From NCBI GenBank assembly GCA_023453125.1, contig JAEXUB010000068.1, positions 1 through 16,385 of the forward strand: a stretch of DNA of 16,385 nucleotides. Direction: 5' to 3'. The stretch's first letter is position 1; each line of letters opens with the position of its first letter. This document shows, one piece after another, positions 1-6,834 of this stretch. Source of the DNA: Bacteroidota bacterium. Lineage in GTDB: Bacteria; Bacteroidota; Ignavibacteria; Ignavibacteriales; Melioribacteraceae. Position numbers and translations under genes: made by a program. Under the pieces are notes generated by a model, which saw only the letters and a list, made by a program, of their open reading frames with translations, had not been told where the DNA came from and searched no databases.

Positions 1-981
1 GAACTCCCCAAAGATTTTTTCGGAAAAAGTGCTAAGATACAGAAACTTATCGGTTCTGTAGAAAAGCTTGCAAAGAGCCGGGATACAACGGTACTCATTC
101 AGGGAGAAAGCGGGAGCGGCAAGGAAATGTTTGCCAAGTATATTCACCTGCACAGTCCACGCAGGGATGCGGCTTTTATACAGATTAACTGCTCAACAAT
201 TCCAAAGGAGCTTGCGGAAAGCGAATTGTTCGGACACGAAAAAGGAGCATTTACCGGAGCACAGCAGAAGACCAAACTCGGAAAGTTCGAACTTGCCAAC
301 GGAGGAACAATTCTTCTTGATGAGATAGGTGAATTATCGCTTGATATGCAGGTTAAACTTTTGCGTGTACTGCAGGAGAAAAAATTCTACAGGCTGGGGG
401 GAGAAAAAGAGATTTCTGTAGATGTCCGCGTAATAGCCGCAACCAACAGAAATCTTGAAGAGGAAATTGCGAACGGAAGATTCAGGGAAGATCTTTTTTA
501 TCGCCTTAATGTTGCTAATATTATGGTCCCACCTCTCAGGGAGAGAAAAGAGGATATACCTTTTCTGGCCCATTCATTCATAAAGGAATTCGCCCAGAAA
601 TTCAATAAGATGATAAAGGGAGTCTCCAAAGAAGCCTCTGAACTTCTTCAGAATTATTACTGGAAGGGGAATATAAGAGAATTAAGAAACGTAATGGAAA
701 GGGCAACTTTGCTTCTTGAAGAGGACGAACTGAAAGAAAGACACATCTTGCCTTTAATCGATTCCAAAAACAGTCACAAGGGGGAAGAAGATAAATTTGT
801 CCTTCAGATACCTCAAAAAGGAATTAAGATAGATACGGTTCTTAAGCAGTTAATTGTAAAGACGCTTCAGATTACAAACGGCAACCAGGTTCAGGCAGCA
901 AAAGTACTTGGACTATCCCGTTCAAAGCTCCGCTATAGAATGGAACAGCTTGGCATAGAGATTACGAAAAATTTTCAGTAG
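1..981 (+). CDS. Sigma-54-dependent transcriptional activator, NtrC type (5' end missing)
   Basis: The frame is open from base 1, so the N-terminal part, where a receiver domain would usually sit, lies outside the window; 326 codons are visible. In order they show the AAA+ Walker A GESGSGKE (visible residues 35-42), the sigma-54 contact loop GAFTGA (82-87), Walker B TILLDEIGEL (103-112), a sensor I region around VIAATNRN, the arginine-finger region FREDLFYRLNV, and a C-terminal Fis-type helix-turn-helix (about 292-319, core QAAKVLGLSRSKLRYR). All motifs needed to remodel sigma-54 RNA polymerase are intact. Such proteins bind upstream enhancers and hydrolyse ATP to open sigma-54 promoters. Two sigma-54-like promoters lie downstream in this window, before the chemotaxis and flgB operons, so a FlrC/FleR/FlgR-like flagellar role is a reasonable inference, but nothing in the visible part proves it. 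The 3' end overlaps the convergent kinase gene by 20 bp. Confidence 0.93.
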   Translation, partial: ELPKDFFGKSAKIQKLIGSVEKLAKSRDTTVLIQGESGSGKEMFAKYIHLHSPRRDAAFIQINCSTIPKELAESELFGHEKGAFTGAQQKTKLGKFELANGGTILLDEIGELSLDMQVKLLRVLQEKKFYRLGGEKEISVDVRVIAATNRNLEEEIANGRFREDLFYRLNVANIMVPPLRERKEDIPFLAHSFIKEFAQKFNKMIKGVSKEASELLQNYYWKGNIRELRNVMERATLLLEEDELKERHILPLIDSKNSHKGEEDKFVLQIPQKGIKIDTVLKQLIVKTLQITNGNQVQAAKVLGLSRSKLRYRMEQLGIEITKNFQ

Positions 982-2857
982 GTATTTTTACCGCGTCTTT
1001 GAATATTACCGTAAAGCTGCTTCCCTTGCCTTTAACGCTTTTAACATTAATCATTGCGTTATTTAAATCCGCGTATTTTTTGGCAATTGCCAGCCCTAAA
1101 CCGTTACCATCAAATTTTCTTGTATACCCCATTTCCTCCTGTGTAAAAGGAGTAAAAAGATTTGGAAGGTATTCATTGGAAATGCCTATCCCGGTATCTG
1201 TTATATCAACAAGAAGGTTGTTCTCCGACTTATGCAGACATATTTCAATTTCGCCATTTTTAGGAGTGTATTTAACAGCATTGTCTATAAGGTTGCAGAA
1301 TAACTGTTGAGCCGAATACCTGTCGGCAAATATCTTCATTTTATGGATATTATTTTTATAAATTAATTTTACTCCTTTATATCGGGCTTTCAGTTCATAA
1401 TCCCTAAGAACGTCTGCCAGGATGTCTCTTTCGATATCAAGCCAATCGTAAGTAGTATCAAAGTTGCCGGTCTGGAGAGAAGAGATATTCATTATCAGGT
1501 CAATAGTACGGATAAGCCTGTCGGCGCTGCTTCCGATAATCGAAAAACTGTCTTTAAGTTCATCTGTCAGCTTACCTTCAAATTCCTCTCTAAGGAGGGA
1601 AACAAAGGTAAGGATGGAATTAACCGGAGTTCTGATTTCGTGAGAAAGGTGGGCCATAAAGTAGGATTTTAATTTATCTGCTTTTTCAGCCTTTTCCTTG
1701 GCGTTAATAATTTCCCCTTCAAATTTCTTTTTATCGGTAATATCCTCAATTACACCTTCATAAAAGGTGATTGCTCCCTTGTCATCATAAATAGCCCTTG
1801 AAGAATCGCGGACGTATATTATCTCCCCGTTTTTCTTCCTAATTTCAAATTCAAATCCTTTAGCTTCGCCGTATTTATCAATAAGTTCTTTAAAAATCTC
1901 CCTTATGCTTTGCTGAACATAGCAGGAATTAATATCAATTTTTTCCAATTCGGCAAAGGAACTGTATCCGAGCATTTTAATTAAATAGGAATTAGCCATC
2001 AGCAGGTCTCCTCCCGGGGTAGAACGGTAAATACCGATGGGAAGATGCTCAATTAAGGCATTGTAACGGCGAATGTTAGTAAGGAATTTTTTCTCGATTG
2101 TTCTTTTATCCGTTATATCTTTTCCGGTTATTATAATCGAATCGATTCCATCTACATTAAGGAAATTATTGAATTGAGCTTCGATAATTTTCGTCTGCCC
2201 GTTGTTCCCAATATAACGGAATTTTGTTAGGAAGGAATTTTTCCCTTTCGATATATTTTCAAAGAAAATCTTTTCAGTATGCTTTTTGTCATCCGGGTGA
2301 ACAAGGTCCAGGAAGAGTTTACCTGTCATTTCAGAAGGTTCGATGGCAAGGAGCTTTTTAATTGAGGGACTTTCATATTTTATAATCCCATTCTCGTCAA
2401 TAACGGTAAAAATATCGCTGCTTTTCTCTAGAAATACCTTGTACTGCATCTCCCCCTGCTTTTTTTCTTTTTCATACCGGAATTTGGAAAGTGCAAGTTC
2501 AATAACCAGGTGCACCTCTCTCTGGGTAAAAGAGGGGAGAATATAAGCAAGCGATGTTTCGGCAATTATGGTTTCAAGAAGAGGTTCTTTATCTGAATTA
2601 ACAACTATGACGCAGGGAATGTCAAATTCCTCATTGAAAAAGGATTTTACATCTTTTATATCTATTCCCTTTAATCTGTCACTGCCAATTAGGACAATAT
2701 CGGTCTGACAGGATTCAAAATTTGCCGAAAATTCGTCCAAATTGTCATATTTTATAATTTTTACATCATTTCTTCCGGCGAGGAATTTTTCAATAAGCTC
2801 CGTTTTTGGGCAGTCGGCTATAACGGAGATATTTATGAGAGGAATTACAGTATTCAT
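962..2857 (-). CDS. Soluble PAS-PAS sensor histidine kinase with degenerate receiver-like N-terminus
   Basis: This 631-aa protein has no membrane segment or signal peptide, so it is probably cytoplasmic. Residues 8-125 resemble a response-regulator receiver, but the usual phospho-acceptor aspartate position reads Gly58 (TDIVLIG) and the usual lysine-proline pair is replaced in AYILPSF, so it is probably not phosphorylated. Two PAS domains follow (about 140-255 and 266-380), each ending in a DITDK-like PAC tail. The HisKA domain carries SHEIRTP with the phospho-acceptor His406. The HATPase domain has the N box NLIDNAVKYTP (522-532), G1 DTGIGIS (554-560) and G2 GNGLGLAIAK (584-593), so the kinase core looks complete. 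It is convergent with the sigma-54 activator gene (20-bp tail overlap), which suggests but does not show a cognate pair. The ATG start follows an AAGTGG-like weak ribosome site. Ligand and output are unknown. Confidence 0.92.
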   Translation of the reverse strand: MNTVIPLINISVIADCPKTELIEKFLAGRNDVKIIKYDNLDEFSANFESCQTDIVLIGSDRLKGIDIKDVKSFFNEEFDIPCVIVVNSDKEPLLETIIAETSLAYILPSFTQREVHLVIELALSKFRYEKEKKQGEMQYKVFLEKSSDIFTVIDENGIIKYESPSIKKLLAIEPSEMTGKLFLDLVHPDDKKHTEKIFFENISKGKNSFLTKFRYIGNNGQTKIIEAQFNNFLNVDGIDSIIITGKDITDKRTIEKKFLTNIRRYNALIEHLPIGIYRSTPGGDLLMANSYLIKMLGYSSFAELEKIDINSCYVQQSIREIFKELIDKYGEAKGFEFEIRKKNGEIIYVRDSSRAIYDDKGAITFYEGVIEDITDKKKFEGEIINAKEKAEKADKLKSYFMAHLSHEIRTPVNSILTFVSLLREEFEGKLTDELKDSFSIIGSSADRLIRTIDLIMNISSLQTGNFDTTYDWLDIERDILADVLRDYELKARYKGVKLIYKNNIHKMKIFADRYSAQQLFCNLIDNAVKYTPKNGEIEICLHKSENNLLVDITDTGIGISNEYLPNLFTPFTQEEMGYTRKFDGNGLGLAIAKKYADLNNAMINVKSVKGKGSSFTVIFKDAVKIPTENFS

Positions 2858-2906
2858 ATTCCACTTAATTTGGTAATAAAATTATTTTTGGTTAATAGAT
2901 GGTATG

Positions 2907-2914
2907 ATATCGGC
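2907..2914 (-). promoter_or_regulatory. Possible sigma-28 -10 element for the kinase gene
   Basis: Read on the minus strand this is GCCGATAT, seven of eight positions of the FliA -10 consensus GCCGATAA, about 50 bases upstream of the kinase ATG. The matching -35 is poor: at the standard 15-base spacing it reads GTAA, and TAAT appears only at 14 bases. It could be a weak flagellar-class promoter or chance. Confidence 0.25.
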
Positions 2915-3026
2915 TGGTTACATACCCTATTACACTCTTCCCATTTGTATTAAATTAAAATACAAACCCTAATATAATTATCGTAATAATCAGCGCAAAA
3001 TTTAGGCGATTTTGAGAATATTTTAA

Positions 3027-3054
3027 AAAATATATTTTCTTCCGAATATATTTT
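3027..3054. repeat. AT-only inverted repeat upstream of cheW promoter
   Basis: AAAATATATT (3027-3036) and AATATATTTT (3045-3054) are exact reverse complements around an 8-base loop. The same stretch also contains an imperfect direct repeat, GAATATTTTAAA at 3016 and GAATATATTTTAAA at 3044. It ends about 20 bases upstream of the cheW -35 element, where an UP element or operator would sit. AT-rich DNA produces such repeats by chance, so its function is open. Confidence 0.4.
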
Positions 3055-3074
3055 AAAGAAAAATGAAAAAGGGC

Positions 3075-3101
3075 TAAATATTCTGTTTAAACCACCGATA
3101 A
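3075..3101 (+). promoter_or_regulatory. Sigma-28 (FliA) promoter for cheW
   Basis: TAAA at 3075-3078, a 15-base spacer, then ACCGATAA at 3094-3101. This matches the FliA consensus TAAA-N15-GCCGATAA at every position except the first base of the -10. It leaves a leader of roughly 55-60 bases before the cheW ATG, which has its own AAAGG ribosome site. Sigma-28 control would place cheW in the late flagellar/chemotaxis class. This is a motif match only; no start site is known. Confidence 0.7.
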
Positions 3102-3165
3102 TTGAATTAAAGTAAAAAAAATAAGCGTAAAGCAGATTTTTTTTCACACAAATATAAAGGCAGAA

Positions 3166-3642
3166 ATGAGCGAGATCGAGAATCAGAAAAAAGAAGGGGA
3201 TCAGATCCTTCAGCTGGTTACTTTTATGATTGGGAATGAAGAATATGCTGTTGATATTCTTTATGTACAGGAAATTAATCGAATGATCCAGATTACCAAA
3301 GTGCCTAATGCCCCGGAATTTGTTGAAGGGGTAATTAATTTGAGAGGCAGGGTAATTCCGGTTATTGATTTAAGAACCAGGCTCGGTATGGAAAAGAAAG
3401 AGCAGGATAATAATTCCAGAATAATTGTAATTGAGGTTCAGAGCAATATTCTTGGGTTTATTGTTGATGCTGTAAAGGAAGTTTTGCGAATTCCGGCCAG
3501 TATTACGGAAGTACCTCCGGAACTTGTTTCGACCATAGATTCAGAATATATAAAATCAGTTGGCAAACTGGAAGACAGGCTGCTTATCTTAATTGATCTT
3601 GAGAAGATATTTGCGCAGCCGGTAGCGAAGGAATTAAAATAA
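3166..3642 (+). CDS. cheW: Chemotaxis coupling protein CheW
   Basis: CheW links receptors (MCPs) to the kinase CheA in the cytoplasmic signalling array. This 158-aa protein is one complete CheW domain, close to the usual length. It begins with the typical LQLVTFMIGNEEYAVDI strand pair (16-31), followed by VPNAPEFVEGVINLRG (46-61), with the conserved NLRG arginine at residue 60, and VIPVIDLRTRLG. The second subdomain has IIVIEVQSNILGFIVDAV and ends LLILIDLEKIF. The ATG is preceded by AAAGG at a 5-base gap. It is transcribed apart from the downstream che genes: a sigma-28 promoter lies in front, and a hairpin and a sigma-54 promoter lie behind. An 18-residue charged N-terminal tail precedes the fold. 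No other CheW gene is seen, though CheA carries the related P5 domain. Confidence 0.95.
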   Translation: MSEIENQKKEGDQILQLVTFMIGNEEYAVDILYVQEINRMIQITKVPNAPEFVEGVINLRGRVIPVIDLRTRLGMEKKEQDNNSRIIVIEVQSNILGFIVDAVKEVLRIPASITEVPPELVSTIDSEYIKSVGKLEDRLLILIDLEKIFAQPVAKELK

Positions 3643-3648
3643 ACATTT

Positions 3649-3685
3649 AGGCAGATGGCTAATAATGTACACTTTGCCTCTGCCT
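3649..3685 (+). terminator. Possible terminator hairpin after cheW
   Basis: AGGCAGA-T-GGC (3649-3659) pairs with GCC-TCTGCCT (3676-3685), giving ten base pairs with a one-base bulge and a 16-base loop. It begins seven bases after the cheW stop codon. The following bases (TCTCTGTTCTTG) are T-rich but not a clean T run, so it may be a weak terminator or only an mRNA 3'-end stabiliser. Confidence 0.4.
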
Positions 3686-3721
3686 TCTCTGTTCTTGAAT
3701 AAAAAAATGCTCTATTTAATC

Positions 3722-3737
3722 AGGCATCATTTTTGCA
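3722..3737 (+). promoter_or_regulatory. Sigma-54 promoter for the che operon
   Basis: AGGCATCATTTTTGCA aligns with the sigma-54 consensus TGGCAC-N5-TTGCA. The GG at 3723-3724 and GC at 3735-3736 are exactly ten bases apart, and both GGCA and TTGCA are intact. Transcription would start near 3748, giving a short leader of about 16 bases to the ATG at 3764. It sits just upstream of an operon with no other obvious promoter, and a sigma-54 activator gene is present in the window. Enhancer sites for that activator were not identified. Confidence 0.65.
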
Positions 3738-3763
3738 AACAATAAATAAACTGAAGAGTGCTT

Positions 3764-5140
3764 ATGGATTGGGAAAACAACTTTACTGAAAAATTAAATA
3801 TTCTACGCACGGGGGACGCGACAGCAAAAATTGAAGTTATTGATTCGCTGCTTTATGAGGATGTGCCGGACGGATTAGCTAAAGAAATTATTTCGCTCAT
3901 AGATTTTGAGGATAGGGGAGTTGCAAATTCCATCTCGATGTTCTCCATTTTCAATTCAAATCAAAATATTGCCGGTTTTCTTGTCCCTTTTATTTCTTCA
4001 ACTGATATATTTAAAAGAAACCTTGCCGGAGATACTCTGATTAAAATGGGTTCTAAGGCAGTTCCTGCCATTACCGAATTCCTGGATGATAAGAATGATG
4101 ACGATATTAAATTTCTTGTGGATGTTCTTGGAATGATTGGAGATCCCTCCCCATCTGCAAAAGTTCTTGAGATTCTTAAAGTCAACAAAAATGCAAATGT
4201 AATTCTGGCCTGCGCCGAAGCATTAGGCAACCTCCGCTGCGAAGATTCAATTCCACAGCTTATAACAGTTTACGATTTAGATCCATTTTACCGCCCTACG
4301 GTAATTGAAGCAATGGGGAAAATAGGGTCAAAAGAGGCACTCGATTTTATGGTGCTGATGTACGATAAAGAGGATGAAATTACGAAATTTTCTATTATTG
4401 AGGCTCTGGGGGTAATTGGGGACGAAGGAACATTTTTCTTCCTTTTGTCAGAACTTGGAAATACATCCGGCCCTCTTCTTCACGCCCTGATCGGTTCAAT
4501 GTTCGAATTAAAACAGAGATATGATTTCGATATTCCCTTTGACGAAAGGATGAAGAACGCCATTCTGCGTACAATTGCAGAAGGAGAGCAGAAATACAAA
4601 ACCGCTGCAGTCCACCTGATAACGGTCTTCGACGATAAGGAAACAGTTCAGACCTGCCTTAAGATTTTTGGGGAAGATCCGGAGCTTGATGAAACTATAA
4701 AGCCTAAATTCTTCGAAAATCCGCAGATAATTTACCCGATTATTGCCGAAATCTCAAAAGACCTGCCTTCCAATATTCAGGGGCTTTTATCCCTATTAAA
4801 GGAAATTTTACAGTACGAAGCCATGATGGGAAGAGTTTCTATCTCCGGAATCGAATTAAGGGACCTGACAGATACTTTTGTAAAATGCCTCGAAAGTCCC
4901 GATGAAGAAGTAAGAAAGCTTGCAATTGAGTTGCTTTTCGGATTGAATACAAGTACGGCAATACTTTTCCTTGACCAGATGATTCAGGATGACGATATCT
5001 GGAATAAACTCAAAATTCTTGAATATATCGAAAATTTAGACCATCCCAATATAATTAATGCTCTTGAGGTGCTTTCTAAAGATGAAGAGCAAATGATAAG
5101 TGAAAGAGCAACTGCCATTCTTGCGCAGAAAACAAAATAA
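3764..5140 (+). CDS. HEAT-repeat protein of unknown function, first gene of the che operon
   Basis: This 458-aa cytoplasmic protein has no signal peptide or membrane segment. About five consecutive HEAT-like helical repeats of 30-33 residues cover residues 84-230, with recurring A/IEALGxIG cores (ACAEALGNL, VIEAMGKIG, IIEALGVIG). More degenerate repeats occur near the C terminus (LAIELLFGLN, ILEYIENLDHPNIINAL). HEAT solenoids normally bind other proteins, and no catalytic motif is visible. I start it at the ATG at 3764 because GAAGAG lies five bases upstream; the in-frame GTG at 3758 lacks a ribosome site. It is first in the operon with cheR, cheY and cheA, so a scaffold or adaptor for the chemotaxis machinery is an inference. 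It does not resemble CheC, CheX or CheV. The acidic composition (many DD and DE pairs) may matter for docking. Confidence 0.85.
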   Translation: MDWENNFTEKLNILRTGDATAKIEVIDSLLYEDVPDGLAKEIISLIDFEDRGVANSISMFSIFNSNQNIAGFLVPFISSTDIFKRNLAGDTLIKMGSKAVPAITEFLDDKNDDDIKFLVDVLGMIGDPSPSAKVLEILKVNKNANVILACAEALGNLRCEDSIPQLITVYDLDPFYRPTVIEAMGKIGSKEALDFMVLMYDKEDEITKFSIIEALGVIGDEGTFFFLLSELGNTSGPLLHALIGSMFELKQRYDFDIPFDERMKNAILRTIAEGEQKYKTAAVHLITVFDDKETVQTCLKIFGEDPELDETIKPKFFENPQIIYPIIAEISKDLPSNIQGLLSLLKEILQYEAMMGRVSISGIELRDLTDTFVKCLESPDEEVRKLAIELLFGLNTSTAILFLDQMIQDDDIWNKLKILEYIENLDHPNIINALEVLSKDEEQMISERATAILAQKTK

Positions 5141-5162
5141 AAATTAAATACCGAATAAGAAT

Positions 5163-6059
5163 ATGGCTCAAGAATCTGCTTTGTTTAATCTAAATAATTT
5201 CAACCTTGGCACTGTAAGCAAGGGATTGGAACTCTCGCAGACATCGTTTGAAGCGATGCGTAAATACATTTACGACAACTGCGGAATTTATTTTCAGGAT
5301 AACAAAAAATACTTGCTTGAAAGCAGATTGCAGAAAAGAATTCAGTTCCTGGGATTAGATTCATTCGATAAATATCTTGATTACCTTAAATTCAATGCCA
5401 AAAGCTTTGAAGAAAAGAAATATTTGTATGAAGCAATTACTATAAACGAGACATTCTTTTTCAGGAATCAGCCGCAGCTTGACGCAATGAGCCAGGTTAT
5501 TCTACCGGAAATAATAAATGCAAAATTAAAGACTGGAAAGCCCAAAATAAGAATTTGGAGCGCTGCCAGCTCGTCAGGCGAAGAAGCTTATTCGGTTGCT
5601 ATTACAATTGTTGAACTTCTTAAATTCAAATTTCCTTCGGTTGAATTTGAAATTGTAGGTACCGATATTAATTATGCGGTTATTGAAACGGCTCAGAAAG
5701 CCGTTTACAAGGATTATTCGGTAAGGAATACTTCCGCCTATTACGTAAAGAAATATTTCAAAAATGTAAATAATACATATGAGCTGGATCCGGCAATTAA
5801 AAGTATGGTAAACTTTAAGCTTTTGAATCTTTTTGATGACACGAGCATGAAAGCAATGACAAATTTCGATCTGGTATTCTGCGCCAATGTGCTTATTTAT
5901 TTTGACGTTGCTTCAAAAATTAAAGTGGTAAACCATCTTTACAATTCGCTTAACAAGGGGGGATACCTGTTTATCGGTTATTCAGAGACTCTGCACGGTA
6001 TATCTAAAGCCTTTAAATTGGTCAGCTTTCCCAAAACGATTGGTTATAAAAAGGAGTAA
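5163..6059 (+). CDS. cheR: Chemotaxis protein methyltransferase CheR
   Basis: CheR transfers methyl groups from S-adenosylmethionine to glutamates on chemoreceptors for adaptation, opposed by CheB. The 298-aa protein has the alpha-helical N domain (about 28-95), then NETFFFRN (95-102), the SAM-binding motif IRIWSAASSSGEEAYS (129-144), the acidic strand FEIVGTDIN (162-170), the motif FDLVFCANVLIYFD (235-248) and GGYLFIGYSETL (266-277), all in the family order. A tail of about 27 residues before the first helix is longer than in enterics and has no recognised motif. The start ATG lies 22 bases after the HEAT gene stop, and its ribosome site is weak (AATAAGAAT). No C-terminal receptor-binding pentapeptide handle or TPR fusion is seen. 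Assignment is secure. Confidence 0.95.
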   Translation: MAQESALFNLNNFNLGTVSKGLELSQTSFEAMRKYIYDNCGIYFQDNKKYLLESRLQKRIQFLGLDSFDKYLDYLKFNAKSFEEKKYLYEAITINETFFFRNQPQLDAMSQVILPEIINAKLKTGKPKIRIWSAASSSGEEAYSVAITIVELLKFKFPSVEFEIVGTDINYAVIETAQKAVYKDYSVRNTSAYYVKKYFKNVNNTYELDPAIKSMVNFKLLNLFDDTSMKAMTNFDLVFCANVLIYFDVASKIKVVNHLYNSLNKGGYLFIGYSETLHGISKAFKLVSFPKTIGYKKE

Positions 6060-6068
6060 ATAAAGAGT

Positions 6069-6434
6069 ATGAAAAAAGTAATTCTTGTGGCGGATGATTC
6101 ACCCACAATAAGAAAGTTCGTTTCGTTCGCTCTTAGTATGAAAGGATTTGAGATCGTTTCGGCTTCCGACGGTATGGAAGCTCTGGAAAAGCTGCCCGGA
6201 GGAAAAATAGACCTTGTGATTACCGACCTTAATATGCCCAATATTGACGGTTTTGAGCTTATTAAGTCGATACGCAGCAATGAAGAGTTTAAAGATATAC
6301 CAATAATAATACTCTCCTCACTGAGCAACAGCGAGGAAATTGAAAAGGGAATGAGATGCGGTGCAAATTCATATCTGGTTAAACCCTTTGAGCCGCAGAG
6401 AATATTATACGAAGTTTCAAAATATTTGAATTAG
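6069..6434 (+). CDS. CheY-like single-domain response regulator 1
   Basis: This 121-aa stand-alone receiver has the full active site: acidic pair Asp9-Asp10 (VADDSPTIRKF), phospho-acceptor Asp53 in ITDLNMP, a serine at the Thr switch position (Ser83 in ILSS) and Lys105 in YLVKPF. There is no output domain. It is less like enteric CheY than the next gene, which has the motor-type DWNMP and MVTT sequences, so this copy may be a phosphate sink, an adaptation or array regulator, or the target of another kinase. It starts ten bases after cheR, with AAGGAG at the cheR stop. The pair of cheY genes side by side suggests divided roles, but the sequence does not say which does what. Confidence 0.9.
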   Translation: MKKVILVADDSPTIRKFVSFALSMKGFEIVSASDGMEALEKLPGGKIDLVITDLNMPNIDGFELIKSIRSNEEFKDIPIIILSSLSNSEEIEKGMRCGANSYLVKPFEPQRILYEVSKYLN

Positions 6435-6443
6435 GAGAACAAA

Positions 6444-6821
6444 ATGGATCTAAAATTTCTGGTTGTAGATGATTCGGTAACAATGAGGAGAATCGTCTCA
6501 AATTCGCTTAAAAATCTGGGTTTCGAAAACTTTGTTGAAGCCGGTGACGGAAAAGAAGCCCTTACTCTGCTCTCGAGCGACAGCTCAATTAATTTTGTTA
6601 TAACCGACTGGAATATGCCGGTAATGACTGGTCTTGAACTGATTAAAGCAATACGTTCGGATGCCCAGCTCAGCAAACTCCCGGTGCTGATGGTTACCAC
6701 AAGAGGGGTAAAAGATGATATTATTGAAGCTTTAAATGCAAAAGTAAATAATTATATTGTAAAACCTTTTACGCCACAGGTTCTAAAAGAGAAAATAGAA
6801 GCCTGCCTTGCGTCGGCATAA
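6444..6821 (+). CDS. cheY: Chemotaxis response regulator CheY (motor type)
   Basis: This 125-aa receiver closely follows enteric CheY: FLVVDDSVTMRRIVSN (5-20), phospho-acceptor Asp55 in FVITDWNMP, LELIKAIR, switch Thr85 in VLMVTTRG, the aromatic Tyr104 and Lys108 in NNYIVKPFT. The Tyr that rotates on activation and the DWNMP loop are those of CheY proteins that bind the FliM N-terminal peptide, so this is the likelier direct motor switch signal. CheA phosphorylates it and the CheZ-like protein encoded next should dephosphorylate it. The ribosome site TAGGAG includes the stop of the previous gene, leaving a six-base spacing to ATG. The adjacent cheY copy and this one are clearly different proteins, not a recent duplication. 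Confidence 0.93.
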   Translation: MDLKFLVVDDSVTMRRIVSNSLKNLGFENFVEAGDGKEALTLLSSDSSINFVITDWNMPVMTGLELIKAIRSDAQLSKLPVLMVTTRGVKDDIIEALNAKVNNYIVKPFTPQVLKEKIEACLASA

Positions 6822-6834
6822 AACAGGAGTTTAT

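Larger units (their letters stand above)
2858..3165. other. 308-bp AT-rich divergent intergenic region
   Basis: This separates the leftward kinase gene from the rightward cheW, so it should hold promoters for both. It contains a near-consensus sigma-28 promoter for cheW, a sigma-28-like -10 element on the minus strand towards the kinase, and an AT-only inverted repeat, each listed separately. The possible minus-strand reading frame of about 65 codons here starts with GTG, is rich in Phe, Ile and Lys, and overlaps the cheW promoter, so I do not call it a gene. I see no RNA gene. Confidence 0.8.

Noticed and set aside
68..328. Plus-strand 86-codon frame overlapping the sigma-54 activator
   Set aside because: It is out of frame with the intact AAA+ motifs and its translation has no recognisable domain.
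2950..3147. Minus-strand frame of 65 codons upstream of cheW
   Set aside because: It starts with GTG without a ribosome site, its translation is a low-complexity Phe/Ile/Lys/Tyr mix expected from AT-rich DNA, and it covers the cheW sigma-28 promoter.
5145..5158. TAAATACCGAATAA as a sigma-28-like site before cheR
   Set aside because: An extra A interrupts the -10 and there is no -35 at the right spacing; it lies in a 22-base gap inside an operon.
6808..6834. TTG-initiated N-terminal extension of the cheZ-like gene
   Set aside because: It overlaps cheY and has no ribosome site, while the ATG at 6835 follows AGGAG at a five-base gap.
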